Shown here: positions 6,750 to 12,660 of the stretch, in pieces
Position numbering within the stretch: the stretch's first letter is position 1
How the letters are laid out: each line of letters starts with the position of its first letter
DNA from: Thermoanaerobaculia bacterium
GTDB lineage: Bacteria > Acidobacteriota > Thermoanaerobaculia > UBA5066
Length of the DNA stretch: 12,660 bases
Reading direction: 5' to 3'
Assembly: GCA_023717585.1 (NCBI GenBank)
Contig: JAMQPJ010000518.1
Span: 1-12,660 of the forward strand
Made by a program: the position numbers and the translations under genes
Notes under the pieces: model-generated
The model's input: the letters and a program-made list of their open reading frames with translations, nothing else
Told to the model about the DNA's origin: nothing
Databases searched by the model: none

Positions 6750-8032
6750 GGGTAGATCCGGTACAGCATCCGCGGGTACGGGATGCACTCGCGAAGGTGC
6801 GGGACGCCGCACATCCAGGCGACGAAGCGCTCGAGGCCCATGCCGAAGCCCGAGTGCGGGAACGTGCCGTACTTCCTCACGTCGAGGTACCACTGGAAGG
6901 CCTCGAGCGGCAGGTCGTGCTGCCGGATCCGCGAGAGCAGCAGGTCGTGGTCGTGGATGCGCTGCGATCCGCCGATGATCTCGCCGTAGCCTTCGGGCGC
7001 GAGCATGTCGAGGCAGAGGGCGACGTCCGGGTCCTTCGCGTCGGGCTGCATGTAGAAAGCCTTGATCGACGACGGGTAGCGCGTGACCATGATCGGTGTG
7101 TCGAAGCCCTCCGTGAGGGCCGTCTCCTCGTCTCCGCCGAGGTCGTCCCCGAACTTCACCGGCATGTTCTTCTTCTGGAGCATCTCGACCGCCTCGCGGT
7201 AGGAGATGCGCGGGAATCTCTTCGCCGCGACGGGTTCGAGCTTCGCGACGTCGCGCTCGAGCCGCTTGAGGTCTTCCTTGCGGCGGTCGAGAACGCGGGC
7301 GGTGAGCTCCTTGACGAACTCCTCCGCCAGATCCATGAGCCCGTCGATCTCGAGGAATGCGACCTCGGGCTCGACCATCCAGAACTCGCGCAGATGCCGC
7401 CGCGTCTTGGATTTCTCGGCGCGGAACGTGGGGCCGAAGCAGTAGACCCTCCCGAGCGCCGCGGCCGCGGGCTCGAGGTAGAGCTGGCCGGACTGGGAGA
7501 GGTAGGCCTTCTCGTCCTCCGTGTACTGCGTTTCGAACAGGCTCGACGTGCCCTCGCACGCGGCCGGCGTCAGGATGGGCGAATCGAGGCGCGTGTAGCC
7601 GCGCGCATAGAAGAAATCGTGGATCGCGCTCTCGATCTCGCTCCGCACCTTGAGGACGGCGACCTGCCTGGACGACCGCAGCCAGAGGTGGCGCTGCGAC
7701 ATGAGGAAGTCGACGCCGTGCTCCTTGGGCGTGATCGGCCAGTCGTGGCAGAGGTCGAGGATCTTCACGTCCGCGACGCCCAGCTCGACGCCGCCCGGCG
7801 AGCGGGGATCGGCCTTCACGATGCCGGACACCTCGAGCGTCGACTCCTGCGTCGCGCCCGTCGCCGCCTCCCACACGGCCTCGGGCACGTCGGCCTTCGA
7901 GACGACGGCCTGGAGATACCCGCTGCCGTCGCGCAGCACGAGAAACCAGATCTTCCCGCCCTTGCGCCAGTGGTAGAGCCATCCCTTGAGCGTCACGGTC
8001 TCGCCCACGTGGCGCGACAGCTCCGAAATCAT
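6746..8032 (-). CDS. asnS: Asparagine--tRNA ligase
   Basis: A class II aminoacyl-tRNA synthetase (428 aa) that charges tRNA-Asn in the cytoplasm. An N-terminal OB-fold anticodon-binding domain (about 12-95, with GWLYHWRKGGKIWFLVLRDG) is followed by a class II core: motif 1 near 137-160, motif 2 at about 198-222 (FGPTFRAEKSKTRRHLREFW) and motif 3 at about 395-422 (GFGMGLERF, then CIPYP). The FRAEKS and HLREFWMVEPE features fit AsnRS better than AspRS. The ATG at 8032-8030 is chosen because MISELSRHVGETVTLKGW is a normal family start; the open frame upstream to 8275 is a shadow of the preceding small gene. That gene's TGA shares its last base with this ATG (TGATG), so asnS is probably translated by reinitiation. 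The stop at 6748-6746 overlaps the convergent kinase stop. Confidence 0.95.
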   Translation of the reverse strand: MISELSRHVGETVTLKGWLYHWRKGGKIWFLVLRDGSGYLQAVVSKADVPEAVWEAATGATQESTLEVSGIVKADPRSPGGVELGVADVKILDLCHDWPITPKEHGVDFLMSQRHLWLRSSRQVAVLKVRSEIESAIHDFFYARGYTRLDSPILTPAACEGTSSLFETQYTEDEKAYLSQSGQLYLEPAAAALGRVYCFGPTFRAEKSKTRRHLREFWMVEPEVAFLEIDGLMDLAEEFVKELTARVLDRRKEDLKRLERDVAKLEPVAAKRFPRISYREAVEMLQKKNMPVKFGDDLGGDEETALTEGFDTPIMVTRYPSSIKAFYMQPDAKDPDVALCLDMLAPEGYGEIIGGSQRIHDHDLLLSRIRQHDLPLEAFQWYLDVRKYGTFPHSGFGMGLERFVAWMCGVPHLRECIPYPRMLYRIYP

Positions 8033-8289
8033 CACTTCGGCATCCTCATTCTCCAGCTCTGCAGGACGACGTTCGCCTGCGACAGGCGGAGGAGCCTGCG
8101 GCTCCGGATCGCGCTCGCCTCGGAGTCGTCCTGCTGAACGGTTTGTGAGCGCGTGTCCCGCGTGAGCTTCTCGAGCTCCTTGAGGAGCGCGTCCACCTCG
8201 TGCTTCTCGTACTTCTTGAGGACCACCGGGTTCAGCGAGACGTAACCGTCCGCCACGTCCGCGGCCACCTTCCACGCGGGGTTCGCCAT
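8032..8289 (-). CDS. Small conserved-looking protein of unknown function, coupled to asnS
   Basis: An 85-residue soluble protein that I do not recognise. It begins MANPAWKVAADVADGYV, contains a charged amphipathic helix (KKYEKHEVDALLKELEKL, about 25-42) and ends in a basic stretch with RSRRLLRLSQANVVLQSW. Third codon positions are G or C in about 80 of 85 codons, which strongly supports coding. It has no signal peptide, membrane segment or cysteines. The stop shares one base with the asnS start (TGATG), implying cotranscription and coupled translation. A role linked to asparaginyl-tRNA synthesis is possible from context only. No Shine-Dalgarno precedes its ATG at 8289-8287. Confidence 0.75.
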   Translation of the reverse strand: MANPAWKVAADVADGYVSLNPVVLKKYEKHEVDALLKELEKLTRDTRSQTVQQDDSEASAIRSRRLLRLSQANVVLQSWRMRMPK

Positions 8290-8295
8290 GGGTCG

Positions 8296-8301
8296 ATTAT
8301 G
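8296..8301 (-). promoter_or_regulatory. Possible -10 element (CATAAT) for the small gene-asnS operon
   Basis: On the minus strand CATAAT ends 6 nt before the ATG of the 85-aa gene, with no ribosome binding site between. That spacing would put transcription start at or next to the A of the ATG, giving a leaderless message. No good -35 is seen at 17 bp. Tentative. Confidence 0.3.
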
Positions 8302-8321
8302 AGGGGTTCGAAGAGGGAGAT

Positions 8322-8405
8322 TTTCTTAGAAAGGTGAAAGAGCCGGGACGCGCGGCCTGCCGCGAGCGAAGCACCTGGCGCGGCCCCATCCCCCTTTCTA
8401 AGAAA
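8322..8405. promoter_or_regulatory. Pair of TTTCTWAGAAA boxes as 13-bp inverted repeat; candidate operators
   Basis: Bases 8322-8334 (TTTCTTAGAAAGG) are the exact reverse complement of 8393-8405. Each copy also contains an 11-bp near-palindrome, TTTCTTAGAAA or TTTCTAAGAAA, with centres at 8327 and 8400, 73 bp apart (about seven helical turns). A 14-bp palindrome CGCGGCCTGCCGCG lies between them at 8351-8364. All of it sits in the divergent spacer between the asnS operon and the acyl-CoA dehydrogenase gene. Paired palindromes at whole-turn spacing fit a dimeric regulator acting on both promoters. The regulator is unknown. Confidence 0.45.
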
Positions 8406-8406
8406 T

Positions 8407-8448
8407 TCCGAATCTTCATCCGATTCCGAAGCAAAATTCGTCTCCGAA
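8407..8448 (+). repeat. Three TCCGAA direct repeats at exact 18-bp spacing
   Basis: TCCGAA occurs at 8407-8412, 8425-8430 and 8443-8448, exactly 18 bp apart. The first two extend to ATTCCGAA. The block is locally richer in A and T than its surroundings, and lies directly upstream of the ribosome binding site of the acyl-CoA dehydrogenase gene. It may be an iterated binding site. It could also be partly chance, since the repeated core is only six bases. Confidence 0.4.
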
Positions 8449-8449
8449 C

Positions 8450-8455
8450 GGGAGG
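8450..8455 (+). promoter_or_regulatory. Shine-Dalgarno GGGAGG for glutaryl-CoA dehydrogenase
   Basis: GGGAGG ends 4 nt before the GTG at 8460. It is the only strong Shine-Dalgarno in this region and supports the GTG over the in-frame ATG at 8499 and over the upstream ATG at 8334. Confidence 0.6.
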
Positions 8456-8459
8456 ACTT

Positions 8460-9647
8460 GTGAGCTTTGCCGGAGTCGATTTCCTGGGGATCGAAGACAT
8501 GCTGTCCGAGGACGAGCGGGCCGTGCGCGACCTCGTGCGCGGCTTCGTGGACGAGGACGTCCTTCCCATCATCGAAGAGTGCGCTTACGAGGGGCGGTTC
8601 CCGAAGGAGCTGATCCCGAAGATGGCCGCGATGAACCTCTTCGGTTCCACGATTTCGGAGTACGGCCTGCCGGGACTGAACAACGTCGCCTACGGGCTCA
8701 TCACGGAAGAGCTCGAGCGCGGCGATTCCGGCCTGCGTTCCTTCGTGTCCGTCCAGTCGTCGCTCGTGATGTATCCGATCTTCACGTACGGCTCCAGGGG
8801 GCAGAAGGACCGCTGGATTCCGGCGCTTTCGAAGGGCGAGAAGATCGGCTGCTTCGGCCTGACGGAGCCGGACTTCGGCTCGAATCCCGCCGGCATGCGC
8901 ACCGTCGCGAAGAAGGACGGGAGCGACTGGATCCTGAACGGCGCCAAAGCCTGGATCACGAACGGCTCGATCGCCGACGTGGCCGTCGTCTGGGCGAAGG
9001 TCGGCGACGCCAACGGCCCCGTGCGCGGCTTCCTCGTCGAAAAGGGCATGAAGGGCTTCACCACGCCCGAGCACCGGATGAAGATGTCCCTCCGCGCCTC
9101 GGTCACGTCGCAACTCGTCTTCGAGGACGTTCGCGTGCCGGCCGAAAGCCTCCTGCCGGGCGCCGAGGGCCTCAAGGGCCCGCTCTCGTGCCTGACGCAG
9201 GCGCGGTACGGCATCTCCTGGGGCGCGCTGGGCTCGGCGATGGCCACGTACACGTGCGCGCTCGACTATGCGAAGAGCCGCAAGCAGTTCAAGGACCGGC
9301 CGATCGCGTCGCACCAGATGGTGCAGGCGAAGTTCGCGTTCATGATCACCGAGATCACGAAGGGCCAGCTCCTCGCGCTGCGTCTGGGCAGGATGAAGGA
9401 TGCCGGCACGATGAAGCCCGAGCACGTCTCGATGGTGAAGCGAAACAACGTGTGGGTCGCGCGCGAGTGCGCCAAGCTGGCCCGCGAGATCCTCGGCGCG
9501 AACGGGATCTCCGGCGAGTACCCCGTCTTCCGGCATCTCGCGAACATCGAGTCGGTTTTCACGTACGAAGGCACGCACGACATCCACACCCTCGTGCTCG
9601 GACAGGCGGTGACGGGGATTCCCTCCTACAACCCGCCGATGGAGTAA
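8460..9647 (+). CDS. gcdH: Probable glutaryl-CoA dehydrogenase (acyl-CoA dehydrogenase family)
   Basis: A 395-residue FAD-dependent acyl-CoA dehydrogenase, predicted to convert glutaryl-CoA to crotonyl-CoA and CO2, a late step of lysine, tryptophan and some aromatic-acid breakdown. Glutaryl-CoA-specific features are clear: SGLRSFVSVQSSLVM carries R93 at the position of the human substrate-binding arginine, and TYEGTHDIHTLVLG carries E370 at the catalytic glutamate. FGLTEPDFGSNP (flavin site), RYGISWGALG and GNGISGEY also match the family. The start is GTG 8460, giving VSFAGVDFLGIEDMLSEDE, which fits the usual N-terminus and has a Shine-Dalgarno; the open frame back to 8334 crosses the repeat-rich spacer and looks non-coding. 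It stands alone, 41 bp before the DUF4388 gene, and no ETF or other pathway genes are visible. A related short-chain acyl-CoA dehydrogenase is less likely. Confidence 0.88.
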   Translation: MSFAGVDFLGIEDMLSEDERAVRDLVRGFVDEDVLPIIEECAYEGRFPKELIPKMAAMNLFGSTISEYGLPGLNNVAYGLITEELERGDSGLRSFVSVQSSLVMYPIFTYGSRGQKDRWIPALSKGEKIGCFGLTEPDFGSNPAGMRTVAKKDGSDWILNGAKAWITNGSIADVAVVWAKVGDANGPVRGFLVEKGMKGFTTPEHRMKMSLRASVTSQLVFEDVRVPAESLLPGAEGLKGPLSCLTQARYGISWGALGSAMATYTCALDYAKSRKQFKDRPIASHQMVQAKFAFMITEITKGQLLALRLGRMKDAGTMKPEHVSMVKRNNVWVARECAKLAREILGANGISGEYPVFRHLANIESVFTYEGTHDIHTLVLGQAVTGIPSYNPPME

Positions 9648-9674
9648 ATCCGCTCCCGTCAGGCTCTTACCAGT

Positions 9675-9680
9675 TACAAT
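9675..9680 (+). promoter_or_regulatory. Possible -10 element (TACAAT) upstream of the DUF4388 gene
   Basis: TACAAT ends 8 nt before the ATG at 9689 and there is no Shine-Dalgarno in the gap, which would fit a leaderless or near-leaderless transcript. No recognisable -35 is present at 17 bp, so this remains weak. Confidence 0.3.
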
Positions 9681-9688
9681 CGCATCGC

Positions 9689-11080
9689 ATGGCCATCGCA
9701 GGAAATCTGCGCACGATGCAGTTGTCGGAGCTGCTTCAGTGGCTCTCGACGGGCCTCAAAACGGGCACGCTCGTCGTGCGCGGGGCGCCCGGCGAGAAGC
9801 GCATCTACTTCAACAACGGCCGAGTCACGTCGTCTTCGTCGACTCTCGAACGCGAGCACCTGGGCCGTTTTCTCGTGGGCTTCGGGTTCATCACCGAGGA
9901 GGAGCTCATCCGTGCCCTGGAGGTCCAGCAGGAATCCCGCATCCTGCTCGGCAAGATCCTCGTGATGATCGGCGCCATCAGGGAAGAGGAGCTCGCGGAC
10001 CTCGTCCGGCTGAAGGCCGCCGAGACGATCTACGACATCTTTCTGTGGACCGAAGGTTCCTTTGCGTTCATCGACGGCGAGATTCCGAGCCTTCCGATGG
10101 TTCCGATCTCCTCCGACGTCACGGGCATCGTGATGGAGGGCCTGCGCCGCTACGACGAGTGGCAGCGCATCAAGACGCGCATCCCCACGATGCGGGTCAT
10201 TCCCTCGGTGGTCATACCGGTCGAGGAAGACCTGCCCGAGCGCGACAAGATGATCCTCGGCGCGACGAACGGCCGCCGGGCGATCGACCAGATCGCCCTC
10301 GAGACCCACAATCCGGACTTCCACGTCGCCAAGCTGATCTACGACCTCATGCTCACGGGCCACGTGGTTCTCGTGGGCGAACGGGAGGAGACGGCCGACG
10401 AGCCCGTGTTCGTCGAGATCGAGCCGATCGAAGAAGATTCGTCCTCGTTCGACCCGCTGATGTCGGGCGATCTGCACACGATTCCCCAGGCCGCCCTCGC
10501 CGCGACCGCCGAAGAGCTCCGGCTCGCGCCGCCGGGGCCGAAAACACCGGTCCCGACCCGCTTCAATCAGTTCCTCAAGCGCGGGCCCGACTCCGGGGCC
10601 ACACTGACGAGACGTCCGGCAGCGCGGCCCGCCGACAGCGCGGACACCCTGCCGAACCTGAAGACCGACAGGACCGGGACGCCGCCAGCGCCGGGGCCCG
10701 CCGTCAAGGCGCTGCCGGCCGCAAAGTCCGCCGAAACCGTCGCCTCGTCGGCTCCTTCCCCCGCCGAGGCGCCCCCGGTCGCACGCACGCCGGCTTCGGC
10801 GGCCTCCACACCCGCGCCGGCGGCTTCCCACGGCCCCGCCGTGCCGGCCCCCGCTTCCGAACCACTGCCTCGACTCCCGGCCGGGTCGATCCCCGTCCTC
10901 GGCAAGCCCATGGATGAGCTCATGAACTTCCCGTTCACGCCCCCCGAGGCTTTCATCGTGTCGCGCATCAACGGGATCTGGGACGTGCGTTCGATCGCCC
11001 GCATCTCGCCCTTCCCAGAGGCCGAGGTCACCCGCATCTTCCACAAGCTCCACAAGAGCGGCATCATCAGCTTCAAGTGA
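9689..11080 (+). CDS. DUF4388 (PATAN-like) signalling protein with two winged-helix-like modules
   Basis: A 463-residue cytoplasmic protein. Residues 1-165 resemble DUF4388: GNLRTMQLSELLQWLSTGLK, TGTLVV, KRIYFNNGRV, then LGRFLVGFGFITEEEL, LGKILVMIGAI, and YDIFLWTEGSFAFIDG. Residues about 178-230 (RDKMILGATNGRRAIDQIA through LIYDLMLTGHVVLV) and 408-463 (FIVSRINGIWDVRSIARIS through IFHKLHKSGIISF) look like two copies of the same small winged-helix unit. They are separated by a disordered Ala/Pro-rich linker (about 270-400). The family is associated with bacterial response regulators and motility signalling, but no enzymatic function is known. The ATG at 9689 is chosen because the DUF4388 start follows at once; no Shine-Dalgarno is visible. 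The TGA shares its last base with the next gene's ATG, so it probably works with that cyclase. Confidence 0.85.
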   Translation: MAIAGNLRTMQLSELLQWLSTGLKTGTLVVRGAPGEKRIYFNNGRVTSSSSTLEREHLGRFLVGFGFITEEELIRALEVQQESRILLGKILVMIGAIREEELADLVRLKAAETIYDIFLWTEGSFAFIDGEIPSLPMVPISSDVTGIVMEGLRRYDEWQRIKTRIPTMRVIPSVVIPVEEDLPERDKMILGATNGRRAIDQIALETHNPDFHVAKLIYDLMLTGHVVLVGEREETADEPVFVEIEPIEEDSSSFDPLMSGDLHTIPQAALAATAEELRLAPPGPKTPVPTRFNQFLKRGPDSGATLTRRPAARPADSADTLPNLKTDRTGTPPAPGPAVKALPAAKSAETVASSAPSPAEAPPVARTPASAASTPAPAASHGPAVPAPASEPLPRLPAGSIPVLGKPMDELMNFPFTPPEAFIVSRINGIWDVRSIARISPFPEAEVTRIFHKLHKSGIISFK

Positions 11081-12660
11081 TGTGGGGCCTCGATCTCCGG
11101 CCCGTCCTGATCACGTCCGTCGCGGCGGGACTCATCGTCTCGATCATCGTCGTGACACGAAAGCTCGCGCAGGCCCGTTCCGGCGCCTCCGAGCTGTCGC
11201 GGAAGAACCGGGAGCTCGCGACGCTTCGCGAGCTCACGAAGATCGTCTCGAGCGTCGCGGCCGGAGAAGAGATCTTCGCCCGGCTCTTCGACGCTCTGCG
11301 TCAGGCGCTGCCCATCCGCGCGCTGGCGGCCGTGTCCTACGAGGAGGACCCGGATGGACAGGCGCTCGTCTCGTTCGGCGGAGACGTGACTCTCGAGCGG
11401 CGGCCCTTCCTCGACTGGCTCGCAACGCAGAAGGACCTCGAGTCGCCGTTCCTTCCGGCCTCGCCGACTCCCCGCGTCGCGAGCGGTCCCGACCGTGATC
11501 TGGTTCTCAATCCGCGTTTTTCCCATCAGGTGTTCCTGCCGCTCCAGACTCCCGCCCTGATCGCGGGCGTCCTGATCGCCGAATCCGACGACCCGTCGCT
11601 CGTGACGCCGCAGACGCTTCAGGAGCTCTCGGTCGTGTCGGACCACGTGGCCCTCGCGCTGCAGGACCGCAACCTGAGGCGGCAGATGCAGACCGTGAAC
11701 GAGCGTCTCCAGGGGCGCGCCGAGATGCTCCAGCGCATCCTCGAGGTCTCCAACGAGCTGAAGACGCACCTGACCCTCGAGCATCTCGTGCAGAGCATCG
11801 TGCAGGCGGTCCATCACAGCCTCGGCTATCGCGTGGTCGTGCTCTCGCTCTTCGATCCGGCCGAGAACGTCTTCGAGCGGCGCGCGCAGGTGGGGCTGGA
11901 CGACACGTCTCCGGGCGCCCCGCCGCGGAAAGTCCCGCGCGAGGAGATCGCGCGGTGGTTCGGCGAGCGCTACCGGATCTCGAAGTCGTACTTCGTGAGC
12001 CACCTCGAACGCCAGGACGCGAGCTCGGTGACCGACGACTCCGGCCGCATCGAACGCCGCCGGCGCAGCACCGCCTCGGGCGCCTGGCATCCGAACGACC
12101 TTCTCTTCGTTCCGCTCACGGCCGGCGACCAGGTCGTCGGGGCCCTTCAGGTCGACCAGCCGCGAAGCGGGCTCGTGCCGCGCCTCGAGGACGTCCAGGC
12201 CCTCGAGATCTTCTCGAACCAGGCCGTGACGGCGATCCAGTCGGCGCGCGCTTACGAGACGACGCGGCAGATGTCGGTCCGCGACTCCCTGACCGAGGCG
12301 TTCAATCACCGCCATTTCCAGGAGACGCTTTCGCGCGAGCTCGCCCGCCACGAGCGCAGCGGGCAGCCGCTCGCCCTCGTCATGCTCGACATCGACGACT
12401 TCAAGAAGATCAACGACCGCTGGGGACATCCGGTCGGAGACCTCGTGCTGCGCGGGCTCGTCGAGGAGCTGACCAAGGGCGTGCGCGAGATGGACACGGT
12501 CGCCCGGTACGGCGGAGAGGAATTCGCGCTCATCTTTCCCGAAACGACGCCCGCGAAGGCCTGGGTCGTCGCCGACCGCCTTCGCAATCGCGTGGCCGGG
12601 CGCCTCTTCGTCACCCGGGACCTCGATCACGCGCTCAGCGTGACGATTTCGCTCGGCCTT
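11080..12660 (+). CDS. Membrane-anchored GAF-GAF-GGDEF diguanylate cyclase (3' end beyond window)
   Basis: The frame stays open from ATG 11080 to the last base (527 residues so far). Predicted to make cyclic di-GMP from GTP. Order: N-terminal TM helix (about 9-26, VLITSVAAGLIVSIIVV), coiled coil, a divergent GAF-like domain (about 45-195), a linking helix, a second GAF (about 225-395, ending FSNQAVTAIQSARAYE), then GGDEF from about 397. Catalytic features are intact: RDSLTEAFNHRHF, metal-binding D437 (LDIDDFKKIND), GHPVGD (449-454) and the signature GGEEF at 478-482. The product-inhibition I-site is present as R469-E-M-D472, five residues before the signature. The start overlaps the DUF4388 stop by one base (TGATG), implying coupled expression. 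The last part of the GGDEF domain, and any domain after it, lie outside the window. Confidence 0.92.
   Translation, partial: MWGLDLRPVLITSVAAGLIVSIIVVTRKLAQARSGASELSRKNRELATLRELTKIVSSVAAGEEIFARLFDALRQALPIRALAAVSYEEDPDGQALVSFGGDVTLERRPFLDWLATQKDLESPFLPASPTPRVASGPDRDLVLNPRFSHQVFLPLQTPALIAGVLIAESDDPSLVTPQTLQELSVVSDHVALALQDRNLRRQMQTVNERLQGRAEMLQRILEVSNELKTHLTLEHLVQSIVQAVHHSLGYRVVVLSLFDPAENVFERRAQVGLDDTSPGAPPRKVPREEIARWFGERYRISKSYFVSHLERQDASSVTDDSGRIERRRRSTASGAWHPNDLLFVPLTAGDQVVGALQVDQPRSGLVPRLEDVQALEIFSNQAVTAIQSARAYETTRQMSVRDSLTEAFNHRHFQETLSRELARHERSGQPLALVMLDIDDFKKINDRWGHPVGDLVLRGLVEELTKGVREMDTVARYGGEEFALIFPETTPAKAWVVADRLRNRVAGRLFVTRDLDHALSVTISLGL

Noticed and set aside
3918..7982. Very long minus-strand open frame (over 1300 codons) opposite the second kinase and continuing through asnS
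   Set aside because: It is antisense to well-supported genes on the kinase side and in the wrong frame of asnS. The translation is Arg/Gly/Ala/Glu-rich low-complexity sequence typical of GC-rich shadow frames, with no domain pattern.
8033..8275. N-terminal extension of AsnRS back to 8275
   Set aside because: The extension is Arg/Gly/Pro/Glu-rich, overlaps the better-supported 85-aa gene in another frame, and AsnRS families start near MISELSRHVG.
8351..8364. CGCGGC-CT-GCCGCG palindrome as an intrinsic terminator
   Set aside because: The loop would be only 2 nt, no T-run follows, and it lies between divergent gene starts where a terminator is not expected.
8334..8459. N-terminal extension of the acyl-CoA dehydrogenase to the ATG at 8334
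   Set aside because: It crosses the AT-richer, repeat-bearing spacer, has no family similarity and lacks a Shine-Dalgarno. GTG 8460 has both.
8290..8459. T-box or other riboswitch leader controlling asnS
   Set aside because: The spacer is too short, no T-box core sequence or antiterminator is seen, and the nearest start may even be leaderless.
8232..9587. Long minus-strand open frame opposite gcdH
   Set aside because: The plus strand encodes a complete acyl-CoA dehydrogenase with its catalytic residues. The antisense frame is compositional noise.
10567..12630. Long minus-strand open frame opposite the DUF4388 and cyclase genes
   Set aside because: It lies antisense to two proteins with clear domains and catalytic motifs. 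Its own translation has no recognisable domain and shadow-type composition.

Overview
The window is a high-GC bacterial chromosomal segment with strongly G/C-biased third codon positions. The gene types (large hybrid histidine kinases, a DUF4388 protein coupled to a GAF-GGDEF cyclase, glutaryl-CoA dehydrogenase) suggest an Acidobacteriota-like or similar high-GC environmental Gram-negative bacterium. That is an inference from gene style; no rRNA or lineage marker is present. I see no mobile element, CRISPR array, tRNA or rRNA.

Layout: bases 1-1511 hold rimO (ribosomal protein S12 methylthiotransferase, minus strand). Its 3' end is scrambled by a perfect 99-bp inverted repeat (1-99 against 261-359) that begins at the first base of the window. 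The true TRAM-domain C-terminus lies on the plus strand at 1-222. This looks like an assembly fold-back at a contig end. Divergent from rimO are two hybrid sensor kinases that overlap by 4 nt (1651-3936 and 3933-6749). Their kinase plus receiver halves are tandem duplicates, but the sensors differ: CHASE in the first, a polytopic membrane region plus two PAS domains in the second. The second kinase converges on asnS with stop codons overlapping by 4 bp.

asnS (minus strand) is preceded by a one-base-coupled 85-aa protein of unknown function. A 170-bp divergent intergenic region (8290-8459) then carries a 13-bp inverted-repeat pair and three TCCGAA hexamers exactly 18 bp apart. It leads into a probable glutaryl-CoA dehydrogenase gene (8460-9647). 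Next comes a two-gene signalling unit: a DUF4388 protein with two winged-helix-like modules (9689-11080), then a one-base-overlapping membrane-anchored GAF-GAF-GGDEF diguanylate cyclase (11080 to the window end, incomplete).

Overall this is a signalling-rich but mostly conventional region with housekeeping genes (rimO, asnS) and one catabolic gene. I do not see a clear new defence or mobile system. The points most worth checking are the fold-back at the left end, the repeat-rich divergent control region at 8290-8459, the unknown protein coupled to asnS, the duplicated kinase pair with swapped sensors, and the DUF4388/cyclase pair.
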